Positions 1 through 8,300 of a DNA stretch of 64,000 nt are shown in pieces. The stretch covers positions 62,001 to 126,000 of the forward strand of contig PHEB01000004.1 in NCBI GenBank assembly GCA_002842735.1, written 5' to 3'. Position 1 is the stretch's first letter; each line of letters opens with the position of its first letter. A model generated the notes under the pieces. The model ran no database searches. It saw only the letters and a program-made list of their open reading frames with translations, and was not told the origin of the DNA. Source of the stretch: Alphaproteobacteria bacterium HGW-Alphaproteobacteria-7 (lineage in GTDB: Bacteria; Pseudomonadota; Alphaproteobacteria; Sphingomonadales; Sphingomonadaceae). The position numbers and the translations under genes were made by a program.

Positions 1-1
1 G

Positions 2-286
2 TTTGCCGATGGACCGGAGTTCGACCTGATCTTCACCGTCTGCGACAGCGCGGCGGCGGAGGCCTGCCCGGTCTGGCCGGGGCGTCCGACCTCGGCGCAT
101 TGGGGCATTCCCGATCCGGCGGCAGTCGAGGGTAGCGATGCCGAAAAGGCAGCGGCCTTCCTCGATGCCTTCCGCATGCTCAAGCGGCGGATCGACCTGA
201 TGCTGGCGCTCCCGATTGCGAGCCTGGAGCAGATTGCCTTGCGCGAGAAGCTGCAAGCCATTGGGCATGAGGCGGACAAACAATGA
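2..286 (+). CDS. arsC: Arsenate reductase, low-molecular-weight phosphatase type (3' part)
   Basis: Open from the first bases of the window to a TGA; about 94 C-terminal residues are visible and the catalytic N-terminus lies outside. The visible part carries the FTVCDS and ACPVWPG segments followed by AHWGIPDPA, which I recognise from the LMW-phosphatase-like arsenate reductases. These proteins reduce As(V) to As(III) in the cytoplasm. The stop codon overlaps the start of the arsenite exporter gene (ATGA), so the two are translationally coupled and the product is handed to the pump. The family call is confident; the enzyme's full length and its thiol partner cannot be seen. Confidence 0.85.
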   Translation, partial: FADGPEFDLIFTVCDSAAAEACPVWPGRPTSAHWGIPDPAAVEGSDAEKAAAFLDAFRMLKRRIDLMLALPIASLEQIALREKLQAIGHEADKQ

Positions 287-1353
287 CCGCCGCGACAGCT
301 GACATCGACGCCCGCGCTGCGGGTCTGGGCCTGTTCGAGAAATGGCTTTCGGTCTGGGTTGGCGGGGCGATCCTGGCCGGAATCGCGCTTGGCAACGCCG
401 CGCCGGAATGGTTCGCCTCGCTCGCGGCCATCGAATACGCCTCGGTCAATCTCGTCGTCGCAGTGCTGATCTGGGCGATGATCTTCCCGATGATGGTCGC
501 GGTCGATTTCGGCGCGGTGCGCCGGGTGGGCGACAAGCCAAAGGGTCTGATCATCACGCTGGTGGTGAACTGGCTGATCAAGCCGTTCACGATGGCGGCG
601 CTGGGCGTGCTGTTCTTCGAGGTCCTCTTCGCCGACCTCATCGCGCCCGCCGACGCACAGCAATACATCGCTGGACTGATTCTGCTGGGGGCAGCCCCAT
701 GCACCGCGATGGTATTTGTGTGGTCGCAGCTCACCAAGGGTGATCCGGCGTATACGCTGGTGCAGGTGGCGGCGAACGATCTCATCATGATCGTTGCCTT
801 CGCTCCCATCGTCGCGCTGCTGCTGGGCGTTACTGACATTGCCGTGCCGTGGGAGACGTTACTCCTCTCGGTCGCGCTCTACGTGGTCGTCCCGCTCGCT
901 GCAGGTGCTTTCGTGCGTCACCGGCTGCTCGCGACGCACGGCGGAAATGAAACGGCGGTGTCCGAATTTACGGCACGCCTGAAGCCGCTCTCGATCATCG
1001 GCCTGTTGCTGACGGTACTGCTGCTGTTCGGCTTCCAGGCCGAAACCATCGTCGCGCGACCGCTGCTGATCGCGCTGATCGCGGCGCCGATCATCGTCCA
1101 GAGCTATGGTATCTTCCTCATCGCCTATGGCTGGGCAAAGGCGTGGAAAGTGCCGCACGCGGTCGCCGCGCCCTGCGCGCTTATCGGCACGTCAAACTTT
1201 TTTGAACTGGCCGTCGCTGTGGCAATCGGACTGTTCGGGTTGGGAAGCGGTGCTGCTTTGGCTACCGTGGTCGGAGTGCTGGTCGAAGTGCCTGTAATGC
1301 TTTCGCTGGTCGCGATTGCCAACCGGACACGGGGCAGCTTTTCACGCGGCTAG
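283..1353 (+). CDS. acr3: ACR3-family arsenite efflux transporter
   Basis: A 356-residue inner-membrane protein with about ten hydrophobic segments. The NWLIKPFTM segment near residue 97 and the [12 protein letters not shown] segment with Cys140 are typical of Acr3 (bile-acid/arsenite symporter superfamily), where this cysteine is important for arsenite export. The gene begins inside the arsC stop codon, which fits an ars operon in which reduction is followed by extrusion. It ends four bases before the stop of the convergent merR gene. An alternative label is arsB, but the sequence is Acr3-like, not like ArsB of the E. coli plasmid type. Confidence 0.92.
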   Translation: MTAATADIDARAAGLGLFEKWLSVWVGGAILAGIALGNAAPEWFASLAAIEYASVNLVVAVLIWAMIFPMMVAVDFGAVRRVGDKPKGLIITLVVNWLIKPFTMAALGVLFFEVLFADLIAPADAQQYIAGLILLGAAPCTAMVFVWSQLTKGDPAYTLVQVAANDLIMIVAFAPIVALLLGVTDIAVPWETLLLSVALYVVVPLAAGAFVRHRLLATHGGNETAVSEFTARLKPLSIIGLLLTVLLLFGFQAETIVARPLLIALIAAPIIVQSYGIFLIAYGWAKAWKVPHAVAAPCALIGTSNFFELAVAVAIGLFGLGSGAALATVVGVLVEVPVMLSLVAIANRTRGSFSRG

Positions 1354-1357
1354 AGCG

Positions 1358-1753
1358 TCAGACCGCCTCGGCGAGGCTCATAACCACTGGGCATTGGCCA
1401 TTTCGGTTTTCGCCGCAGCGCTCGACCAATGCCGCGAGGGCCGTCTCCATTTTCTCAAGATCGGCTATTTTGGCTCGCACTTTGGACAATTGCTCTACGG
1501 CAATCTGCTGAACCTGATCGCAATTCTCATCGGATTGCGGCGCGAGAGCAAGCAACGCCTGGACCTCTTGGAGAGAGAAGCCCAACTCGCGTGCGCGCCT
1601 CACGAAATGGAGGCGTTCGACGTCCTCCGGTCCGTAGTCGCGGTAGGCGCCCTTGCGTGGCGGCGAGCTGATAACGCCTATCCGTTCGTAGTACCGGATT
1701 GTCTCGATGTTGCATCCGGTGCGTTTCGCCACCTCGCCAATTTTCACATCCAC
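1358..1753 (-). CDS. merR: MerR-family regulator, Hg(II)-type
   Basis: A 131-residue MerR protein. The N-terminal winged helix reads IGEVAKRTGCNIETIRYYER, followed by the dimerisation helix. Cys78, Cys113 and Cys121 are spaced like the three Hg ligands of Tn501 MerR (Cys82, 117, 126), so mercury is the likely inducer. The gene diverges from a merT-like gene, and a MerR-type promoter lies between them. The start is a GTG at 1753; a second in-frame GTG lies two codons inside. The C-terminal VVMSLAEAV tail differs from classical MerR, so another soft metal cannot be excluded. Confidence 0.85.
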   Translation of the reverse strand: MDVKIGEVAKRTGCNIETIRYYERIGVISSPPRKGAYRDYGPEDVERLHFVRRARELGFSLQEVQALLALAPQSDENCDQVQQIAVEQLSKVRAKIADLEKMETALAALVERCGENRNGQCPVVMSLAEAV

Positions 1754-1757
1754 CCTC

Positions 1758-1788
1758 TTGAGTCTGTAGTTGCTACAGACTGTAGATA
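1758..1788 (+). promoter_or_regulatory. MerR-type promoter/operator with 19-bp spacer
   Basis: TTGAGT (1758-1763) and TAGATA (1783-1788) are separated by exactly 19 bp. The spacer holds a dyad, CTGTAG-TTG-CTACAG. An over-long spacer with a central dyad is the hallmark of MerR-activated promoters. It reads toward the merT-like gene and leaves a leader of about 25 bases before the ATG at 1820. The adjacent MerR is the obvious regulator. Confidence 0.85.
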
Positions 1789-1819
1789 GGTGCGCGAATC
1801 GAGGTATGCAAAAGGACGA

Positions 1820-2170
1820 ATGATGCGCGGCTTCGGCACATGGTGGAACGGTTTGGCGACGGGCGGCGGCATTGCTGCCGCATTCGGGGCGGCAGTGTGC
1901 TGTGCGCTTCCTCTCGCCTTGGCCTCTGCCGGTGTGGGTTCTGCGTGGCTTGGCAGTATTTCGCCGGTCGTAGCTCCCTATCGCACGCCGCTATTGGTCC
2001 TCGCCTCGGTCCTGCTCGTTGCCGCGACCGCTCGCTTGCTCTGGCAGTTTCGCCGGGCACGGACATGCCCGGCGGATGTAGCATGCGGGTCTCCGGCCTA
2101 TCGCGCGCTGACAACCCTAGGAATCGCAATCGGAGCGGCCCTGCTAACGGGAGCCTTTCTCTATGGCTGA
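1820..2170 (+). CDS. merT: MerT-like mercuric ion transport protein
   Basis: A protein of about 116 residues with three predicted membrane helices. A Cys pair (Cys27-Cys28) sits in the first helix and Cys83 and Cys89 lie in the loop after the second, matching the MerT layout of a vicinal pair plus two cysteines six residues apart. MerT moves Hg(II) across the inner membrane to a cytoplasmic reductase. The start is the ATG at 1820, preceded by AAAGGACGA. An in-frame GTG at 1790 is rejected because it lies two bases after the -10 box. No merP or merA follows in the window. Confidence 0.8.
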   Translation: MMRGFGTWWNGLATGGGIAAAFGAAVCCALPLALASAGVGSAWLGSISPVVAPYRTPLLVLASVLLVAATARLLWQFRRARTCPADVACGSPAYRALTTLGIAIGAALLTGAFLYG

Positions 2171-2393
2171 TCCTGTTCTGATGTCTCGTCTGCGTTGTCC
2201 GGCATGCGGACATGAGAAAGATGAAGAGATGCCGACCAACGCCTGCGTGTTCTTCTACACTTGCACGGGCTGCGGCGTGCGTCTCAGGCCGCTCCACGGC
2301 GATTGCTGCGTGTTCTGCTCCTACGGCACGGTTCCCTGTCCTCCCATACAGGAAGGGGACTGCTGCAATGAACCGAACGGCGCGAGGAATTAG
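2163..2393 (+). CDS. GDCCVxC-motif cysteine-rich small protein
   Basis: A 76-residue soluble protein with two metal-binding-like clusters, RCPACGHEKDE near the N-terminus and CTGCG in the middle. These are followed by the GDCCVFCSYGTVPCPP signature seen in small proteins that accompany merT-like transporters. It starts inside the end of the merT-like gene, so it is translated with it. A role in binding mercury or another soft metal in the cytoplasm is inferred from the cysteines and the operon. Its stop overlaps the stop of the convergent DUF486 gene. Confidence 0.75.
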   Translation: MADPVLMSRLRCPACGHEKDEEMPTNACVFFYTCTGCGVRLRPLHGDCCVFCSYGTVPCPPIQEGDCCNEPNGARN

Positions 2394-2725
2394 CGTCCCA
2401 CAAACAGGAAACCGACCGCTGCCATGATGCAGCCGAATGCGGCGAAGTGCTGCCAGGACAGGGCTTCGCCGAGCACGAGCACCATGAAGCCGCCGAAAAT
2501 CGTAAGCGCGATGGCCTCCTGCAAGATCTTGAGCTGTCCTGGTGTGAAGCCCGAGGCATAGCCAATGCGGTTGGCCGGGACGGCAAAGCAATATTCGACG
2601 AAGGCGATTGCCCAGCTGATCATGATGACTGTGAACAGCGGCTTCGACATGCCGCCCTTGAGGTGCCAATACCAGGCTACGGTCATGAAGAGATTGGAGA
2701 CGATCAATAGCAGGATGGTGGGCAT
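2390..2725 (-). CDS. DMT-family membrane protein (DUF486)
   Basis: A 111-residue protein with four hydrophobic segments and the conserved N-terminal WYWHLK and central EYCFAVPANRIGY segments of the DUF486 family, a branch of the drug/metabolite transporter superfamily. The substrate is unknown. It lies downstream of and co-directional with the SulP gene, with a 27-base gap, so it may be co-transcribed, but no functional link is evident. Confidence 0.8.
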   Translation of the reverse strand: MPTILLLIVSNLFMTVAWYWHLKGGMSKPLFTVIMISWAIAFVEYCFAVPANRIGYASGFTPGQLKILQEAIALTIFGGFMVLVLGEALSWQHFAAFGCIMAAVGFLFVGR

Positions 2726-2752
2726 TTTCGGATCCGTTTCAGTCGCAAGCGG

Positions 2753-4408
2753 CTAGATTGCCAGCTTGCGGGCTATTTCCAGAGCAGACTCGAAATCGGG
2801 AGCATGGTGGACCTTGAAGGTTCTCGCTCCCAGGTCGAGGCGTTCGAGGACTGCCATTGGCTGTGGCTGAACGCCGGACATGACGATCTCGACACCGGCG
2901 AGCTTTGCCTGGCTGACGAACTCCTCCAGCGCACGCGCACCGCTCGCATCGAGTAGCGGGACCAGTCGCAATCGCAGGATAATCACCTTGGGGCGCTGGC
3001 CAAGACGCCGCAGCGTGTCGAGCAGTTCGCCTGCAACCCCGAAGAAGAAGGGGCCGGTGATACGGAACACCTCGACACCTTCGGGCAATTCCTCGCGCTG
3101 TGCCGCATCCTCGCTGTCAAGATCGGGGTCGCGCGCTCCGCTAATATCGACCGCAACGCTCTCGGCCATCCGCGCCATGAACAGGAGCGAGGCGAGCGTC
3201 ACACCCACGCCGATCGCGACAGTGAGATCGACCAGAACGGTCAGACCGAAAGTGATCAAAAGCACCGCGCGGTCGGAATTGGGCATGCGCAACAAGACGA
3301 GGAAGCGTTCATACTCGCTCATCCCCCATGCCACGAGGAACAGGATCGCAGCGAGTGCGGCCATTGGCACATAGGCCATGAGGTCGGTGCCGAAGAGCAC
3401 GAACAGCAGCAGAAAAACGGCGTGCATCATGCCTGCGACCGGCGTGCGCGCGCCTGCCCGGATATTGGTCGCAGTGCGTGCGATGGCGCCGGTGGCGGGA
3501 AGCCCTGCAAACAAGGCCGAGCCGAGATTGGCGACGCCCTGACCGATCAGCTCCTGGTTGGAACGGTGGCGCGTTCCCGCCAAGCCGTCGGCAACGACAG
3601 CCGATAGCAGTGCCTCGATTCCCGCGAGAAACGCGATGGTGAACGCCGACGGCAGGACCTCCTGCACCATGGCCAGCGATACCTGCGGCAGGCTAGGCGC
3701 GGGGAGTCCGGAAGGAATGTCGGGAAAGCGCGTCCCGATGGTATCGACCGGCAGGTCCAAGAGATGCACCGCCAATGCGGCCAGCACGATCGCAATGAGG
3801 AAGCCGGGAAGCCGAGGTGCCACCTTGCGCAAGGCCACGATGACCGCGAGCGAGCCGACGCCCACGGCGAGAGTGGCCGGGTCGAGCGTGCCCATGCTGG
3901 CGAAAAATGCGACCCACTTGGGCACGAACTCGGCCGGCACGCTTGCCATCGTCAGGCCCAGGAAGTCTTTCACCTGGCTGGATGCGATAATAACCGCGAT
4001 CCCGGCAGTGAAGCCGGTGATGACGGGGTGCGGGATGAACTTGATAAGCTGGCCAAGACGCAACAGTCCCGCTGCCACGAGGATCAGCCCGGCCAGCACG
4101 GTCGCAACCAGCAGTCCGTCGTAGCCATGCGCGGCGATGATGTTGAAGATGACGACCACGAATGCGCCGGTCGGACCTCCGACCTGCGTGCGCGAGCCGC
4201 CTAGTGCCGAAATGAGGAACCCGGCGATGACCGCCGTCACCAGCCCCTTGTCTGGCGAAGCGCCGCTGGCGATAGCAAGGGCCATCGATAGCGGGAGCGC
4301 GACGACTGCAACAGTCAGCCCCGCAAGCGCATCGGCTCGGAAGCTCTCGAAGGAATATCCCTCGCGCAGGACGGTGAGCAGCTTTGGTGTCAGCGAATGC
4401 GTGGTCAC
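2753..4408 (-). CDS. SulP-family inorganic anion transporter with STAS domain
   Basis: A 551-residue protein with an N-terminal transporter domain of 10-14 hydrophobic segments, including the GLTVAVVALPLSMALAIASG segment characteristic of SulP. A C-terminal STAS domain spans roughly residues 435-550. Family members carry sulfate, bicarbonate or other anions into the cell; the sequence alone does not decide the substrate. The start overlaps the stop of an XRE-type regulator gene (ATGA), so transporter and regulator form a two-gene operon, as is common for this class. Confidence 0.9.
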   Translation of the reverse strand: MTTHSLTPKLLTVLREGYSFESFRADALAGLTVAVVALPLSMALAIASGASPDKGLVTAVIAGFLISALGGSRTQVGGPTGAFVVVIFNIIAAHGYDGLLVATVLAGLILVAAGLLRLGQLIKFIPHPVITGFTAGIAVIIASSQVKDFLGLTMASVPAEFVPKWVAFFASMGTLDPATLAVGVGSLAVIVALRKVAPRLPGFLIAIVLAALAVHLLDLPVDTIGTRFPDIPSGLPAPSLPQVSLAMVQEVLPSAFTIAFLAGIEALLSAVVADGLAGTRHRSNQELIGQGVANLGSALFAGLPATGAIARTATNIRAGARTPVAGMMHAVFLLLFVLFGTDLMAYVPMAALAAILFLVAWGMSEYERFLVLLRMPNSDRAVLLITFGLTVLVDLTVAIGVGVTLASLLFMARMAESVAVDISGARDPDLDSEDAAQREELPEGVEVFRITGPFFFGVAGELLDTLRRLGQRPKVIILRLRLVPLLDASGARALEEFVSQAKLAGVEIVMSGVQPQPMAVLERLDLGARTFKVHHAPDFESALEIARKLAI

Positions 4409-4692
4409 TTGTCTGCGCTCCCGCCAACCTCGCGCAGACGCACACCGCGCCCCGACCCAGCACTGGGCGCATTTTCACCGATCAGTTCGACCCCTGCAGT
4501 CTCGAAGGCGGCGACGACCTTCACGAGCGTATCGATCATTCCCCGCACCTGACCTCCAGACGCTTCCATGCGCTGGATCGTCGGCAGGGAGAGACCGGAA
4601 AGTTCGGCAAGCTGGCGCTGGTCAATCTCGAGAAGCGCGCGCGCGGCGCGCATTTGCTGACTGGTTATCATCAATGCATCCTGATGTCTCAA
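4405..4692 (-). CDS. XRE-family transcriptional regulator
   Basis: A 95-residue protein with a Cro/CI-type helix-turn-helix in residues 10-45 (QMRAARALLEIDQRQLAELS, then SLPTIQRMEA). The C-terminal tail is short and without a recognised ligand domain. It is the first gene of the operon containing the SulP transporter and probably controls it; such pairs are frequent in proteobacteria. The start codon shown gives the full HTH; an in-frame ATG at residue 8 would also work. Confidence 0.82.
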   Translation of the reverse strand: MRHQDALMITSQQMRAARALLEIDQRQLAELSGLSLPTIQRMEASGGQVRGMIDTLVKVVAAFETAGVELIGENAPSAGSGRGVRLREVGGSADK

Positions 4693-4773
4693 ACATCATC
4701 TATCATATATGGACATTTATAACTGTAGGGCCTATGGCGCAAGTCCGATTTCAACCAGACATTCCGGACCACC

Positions 4774-5235
4774 ATGCCCGATTTCATGTCTACCCTTATG
4801 GACCGCGCGCCCAGGCGCGAGGCCCGCAGTGCGAGCGCAGAGCTTTCGACGGACGATCAGGTTGAGGCAGTGCTACCTGCGTCCGGCTGGCGCGCAATGG
4901 TTCGCGGAGCTCGGGGTTGTTGTCCGCGCTGCGGTCAGAGCCGCCTCTTCAGGAGGTTCCTTAAGCCGATCGATCAATGTGGGCGATGCGGTCAGGACTG
5001 GTCGTTGCAGCGCGCCGATGACTTTCCAGCCTATGTCTCGATCTTCGTGACCGGACATCTGATGGCGCCGATCATCATCGCGCTGATCAATGCCGATTGG
5101 CTCTCGACTGCGGCGCTCGGCGCGGTGGTCGTCACGCTCAGCCTGGCGCTATTGCTCGCAACGCTTCAACCCGCGAAAGGAGCGATTATCGCGCTGCAAT
5201 GGTGGTTTGGAATGCATGGGTTCAAGCGGAGTTAG
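4774..5235 (+). CDS. DUF983 membrane protein
   Basis: A 153-residue protein. It has a zinc-ribbon-like cluster CCPRCGQSRLF plus CGRCGQDW at residues 49-77, then two membrane helices near residues 88-130. This is the DUF983 layout common in alphaproteobacteria. The function is not established. It stands alone on the plus strand between the SulP regulator and a groEL remnant, with no evident operon partner. An in-frame ATG at residue 5 is an alternative start. Confidence 0.82.
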   Translation: MPDFMSTLMDRAPRREARSASAELSTDDQVEAVLPASGWRAMVRGARGCCPRCGQSRLFRRFLKPIDQCGRCGQDWSLQRADDFPAYVSIFVTGHLMAPIIIALINADWLSTAALGAVVVTLSLALLLATLQPAKGAIIALQWWFGMHGFKRS

Positions 5236-5275
5236 CGCTAAAAGAGAGCGATGCCCTTGAGGCGATGATCCCGCC

Positions 5276-5578
5276 GTGGATCAATCCCAGGAAATAACCC
5301 CATCGGCCGAGCGCCAGCTTGCCGAGAACGTGCGTGAAGACGATGCCTATAACGTCGGCAAGCTGCTCGAAGGCGACGACTACAACCACGGCTTCGACGC
5401 TGCGACCGGCGAATATGAAGACCTGGTGAAGTTGAGTGTCATCGATCCGGCGAAGGAGGTGCGCACAGCGCTACAGGATACGGCCTCGGTGGCCTCGTTG
5501 CTGATCACCACCGAGGCGCTGGTGGCCGAACCTTCCAAGAAAGGCGCGCCCGCACCGACGCCGGCGATGGACTTCTAA
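5276..5578 (+). pseudogene. groEL: groEL 3' remnant
   Basis: A 100-codon open frame matches only the C-terminal part of the chaperonin GroEL. From residue 12 it reads ERQLAENV, then [20 protein letters not shown], then [29 protein letters not shown] and a final AMDF, all in the order of the GroEL C-terminus. The preceding 440 or so residues are absent and the upstream sequence belongs to an unrelated DUF983 gene. The usual GGM-rich tail is shortened to APTPAMDF. It cannot be a working chaperonin. The frame is intact, so a short protein might still be made. Confidence 0.85.
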
Positions 5579-5813
5579 GGCTGCCAAATCGTCTGGGAGC
5601 CCGGCGGGTGCGCTCTAAAGGTGCACCTGCTTCCCTTTCGCGATGAGTCTTGGTGAGAGCATCTGTAGACCATGGTTCGCCCGTCAGCCTGCAAATGCCT
5701 CTAAGCTAGGGCCTTACAGATTTGGACCGTTTGCGCGCCGACGGTGCTTGTAGGAAAAGCACAACAACGTTGATTGACGAGGAATCGTCTAAAGTTGTTC
5801 CGAGCGTATCGAA

Positions 5814-6542
5814 CTAAGGTCGTTTTGCGCGAGGTCGACGTAGTTTGGGAAAGCGATTGGCGAGAAGTACGAACCCGGAAATAACGATTACAGTCCCACC
5901 GATGCCAAACAGAAGCAGCCACCAGCTGTTGATCCGGTCACGCTGGATCCAGTCCATGATGTGGAGCCCCCAGACGAAATCGAAGAAGCGCCAGGTGTCG
6001 CTCCGCGCCGCAAGCACCGCGCCGGTGGATGCGTCGATGTAGAGGCGCGTGCCATCCGGATCGGCGAACTGCACCTGCCAGGCAGGAAATGGCCCGCCGA
6101 ATTCGGTGCCGACCGGCGCTTCGATAGACTTCGAGGATTTGATCGTGGTGTCAGGACCCGTCCATGCAGCCAAGGCGATTTGCTCGGCGGTGTCGCGGGA
6201 GAGCGGCGACAATTTCCGTCCGGTTACTGCTTCGTGCAGCGTGGCGCTGCCATTGACGCGCTTCAACTCGACCACCGGCTTGCCGTTGACCGTCTTCGTG
6301 TTTGCCGAGACCAGGTCTCCTTCATTCGTTGCCCAAGCGGGTAGCGGAGCGTCAGCACCCAAGGGTAACGGCTCGCGCGAGATCACATGCTCGGAGCGGA
6401 CATGTTCGATTTTCAGGAACGACATGATCGTCCCTGTTGCCATCCAAAGGAGCGCTTGCACGCCGACGAAGACAGCAAGCCACTTGTGGAGCTTGCTGCC
6501 GAAGATGTGCAGCCGCAGCTTGCGCGAACGCTGGATTGTCAT
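5814..6542 (-). CDS. PepSY-domain inner-membrane protein
   Basis: A 242-residue protein with a membrane helix at about residues 18-42 (HKWLAVFVGVQALLWMATG), a periplasmic PepSY-like domain with the FADPDGTRLYIDASTGAVLA segment, and a second helix at about 205-230. The architecture resembles the PepSY-associated proteins found with iron and copper uptake or reduction systems. It is the last gene of the minus-strand copper operon behind copA-copB. A role in periplasmic redox or metal handling is inferred from position only. Confidence 0.78.
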   Translation of the reverse strand: MTIQRSRKLRLHIFGSKLHKWLAVFVGVQALLWMATGTIMSFLKIEHVRSEHVISREPLPLGADAPLPAWATNEGDLVSANTKTVNGKPVVELKRVNGSATLHEAVTGRKLSPLSRDTAEQIALAAWTGPDTTIKSSKSIEAPVGTEFGGPFPAWQVQFADPDGTRLYIDASTGAVLAARSDTWRFFDFVWGLHIMDWIQRDRINSWWLLLFGIGGTVIVISGFVLLANRFPKLRRPRAKRP

Positions 6543-6561
6543 TGCAGAATCGACCGCTCGT

Positions 6562-7077
6562 TCAGTTCGGGCTCGGCGCGCGTGACGAGGAGTGGTACTG
6601 GACGATCTTCCAGGTGCCGGCCTCGTGAGTCAGCACCGACGTCGCAACCCCGTCGCGCTCGATCACGCGGCCATCCGTGAGGGCGATCCGGTAGCGGTAG
6701 GTTTCATGACCAAACGCCACATGACCGGCCATCCGGATGTTCACTGTCGGATTGGTGAACGTAAACTCGGTGATTTCGCCAAGTTCCGGGCCGAGATGGT
6801 GCTCCATGTACTGAGCGAACGTGCCCTCGGCCTTGCCATTCTCGAACACCAGCGAGTCCGCGGCAAACAGCGTCCGCATGGCCGCCTCGTCACGGGCAAC
6901 CAATGCGTCGCGGTAAGCAACAAGCACGGCCTGCGCCTGTTGCGTGAGCGCGTCCGGCGCCGCAATTTGTGCGCTATGGGCAGAATGATCGCCATGACCG
7001 GCATGCTGAGCGTGCGCCGCCGTAGCCATCGCAGCGAGTGCCGCCGCGGCCGCAGCCGCGAAACCTGTAAACCTCAT
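6562..7077 (-). CDS. Secreted SnoaL/NTF2-like protein
   Basis: A 171-residue protein with a signal peptide ending near AAHAQ (residues 20-24), then a His-rich stretch HAGHGDHSAHS and a DUF4440/SnoaL-like alpha+beta fold of about 120 residues (TQQAQAVLVAYRDALVARDE to GTWKIVQYHSSS). It is exported and sits between copB and the PepSY gene in the copper operon. The His-rich leader could bind copper. No catalytic assignment can be made; related cone-fold proteins have diverse roles. Confidence 0.75.
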   Translation of the reverse strand: MRFTGFAAAAAAALAAMATAAHAQHAGHGDHSAHSAQIAAPDALTQQAQAVLVAYRDALVARDEAAMRTLFAADSLVFENGKAEGTFAQYMEHHLGPELGEITEFTFTNPTVNIRMAGHVAFGHETYRYRIALTDGRVIERDGVATSVLTHEAGTWKIVQYHSSSRAPSPN

Positions 7078-7088
7078 CGCTTATCCCC

Positions 7089-8300
7089 TCAGAACCAGAA
7101 CCGAACGCCCAGGACATAGTTGGTCACGCTTGGATCCTCGCCCGCAAGGCTGGCATAATCGGCGCTCTGGCCAACCTTCCATTCCTGCTCGATGCCGACA
7201 TAGGGCGCGAATTCGCGGGCGAATTCGTAGCGCAGCCGCAGCCCCAGTTCGACGGAATCGAGACCGGCTCCGACACCCAGCTCGGGAATGTCCTGCGCAG
7301 AAAGGTTTACCTCGGCGCGCGGTTGCAGGATGAGCCGCTGGGTGATGCGCTGATCGAGTTCGGCTTCGACACGTGCCGTCAGATCGCCCTTGGTCGACAA
7401 GAAAGCGGCCGCGTCGACCTCGAACATATAGGGCGCCAGACCCTGCACACCTATGACGGCGTGGGTGCGTTCGGGGCCTGTCAGGTCCTGCCTTACGCCG
7501 GCTTGCAGATCCCACCATGGGCCGATCGCATGGCTCCACAAGCCTTGGATTTCGGCGGACTCGGGCTTTTCGCCGAATGTGCCTTCGCCCTCGCTCTTGA
7601 ACCAGAACTTGTCGAGGTCGCCGCCGTAGTATCCCTGCACGTCCCACAGGTAACCATCCCCGGCTTCCCGTGCGCGATATTCGGCGCGGTCGCCCTGGAA
7701 CCAGAAAACGTTCATCCCGCCGTTCTCGGCTCGCAAAGCATCGCGCGAGGCGCGCATCGCTTCCGCGCCCCAGATTGCATCGGCGGCGCGAGCCGGTCCC
7801 GATCCTGCCGCAGCAGGGGGTGGTGCTTGCGGGATGGGAGCCATGTCCATCGTGTCATGGTTCATAGTGCCATGGTCCATAGTGCCAGGGGCCATGGGTC
7901 CTTGGTCCATCGCTCCGTGGTCCATCGCCTGATGGTCCATCGGCGCTTGGCCGGACGATTGCGTCCCTTCATGGTCCATCGCCGGCATCTTGCTATGATC
8001 CATCGCCGAATGGTCCATGGCAGAATGGTCCACTCCCTCCATCTGGCTATGGTCCATCTGAGAATGATCCATGCCCGAATGGCCGTCGTGCCGATCGGCG
8101 GAGGCGGGTTCGGCCGGTTGCGCTGTGGGCGCACACGCTCCCTCGGGCACCGGATGGCCCATGGCGCGATGGCGTGCCGCCTCCTTTTCGCATTCCGTCT
8201 GGGCAGGTGTTTGTGCGGTAGGCATCGCGTGACCTGAATGGTCCTGTGCAATGGCGGGGGCGGCGGCGCTCGCGAAGAGCATGGCGACGAGCAGGCGCAT
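7089..8300 (-). CDS. copB: Copper resistance protein B (outer membrane)
   Basis: A 403-residue CopB/PcoB protein. A signal peptide (residues 1-18) is followed by a low-complexity Met/His region at about 70-150 with many MDHSxM-type repeats, then a C-terminal beta-barrel domain of about 215 residues starting near AIWGAEAMRASRDAL and ending in the aromatic VRFWF typical of outer-membrane barrels. It binds and sequesters copper at the outer membrane. The start overlaps the copA stop (TGATG), giving the usual copA-copB order. The barrel domain is full length; the repeat region is strongly expanded. Confidence 0.92.
   Translation of the reverse strand: MRLLVAMLFASAAAPAIAQDHSGHAMPTAQTPAQTECEKEAARHRAMGHPVPEGACAPTAQPAEPASADRHDGHSGMDHSQMDHSQMEGVDHSAMDHSAMDHSKMPAMDHEGTQSSGQAPMDHQAMDHGAMDQGPMAPGTMDHGTMNHDTMDMAPIPQAPPPAAAGSGPARAADAIWGAEAMRASRDALRAENGGMNVFWFQGDRAEYRAREAGDGYLWDVQGYYGGDLDKFWFKSEGEGTFGEKPESAEIQGLWSHAIGPWWDLQAGVRQDLTGPERTHAVIGVQGLAPYMFEVDAAAFLSTKGDLTARVEAELDQRITQRLILQPRAEVNLSAQDIPELGVGAGLDSVELGLRLRYEFAREFAPYVGIEQEWKVGQSADYASLAGEDPSVTNYVLGVRFWF

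Noticed and set aside
1790..1819. GTG start for the merT-like gene at 1790
   Set aside because: It lies two bases after the -10 box, before any transcript could begin; the ATG at 1820 has AAAGGACGA.
7850..8080. Dense short direct repeats resembling a repeat array
   Set aside because: They are in-frame codons for Met/His/Asp units of copB with no unique spacers, so this is not CRISPR.
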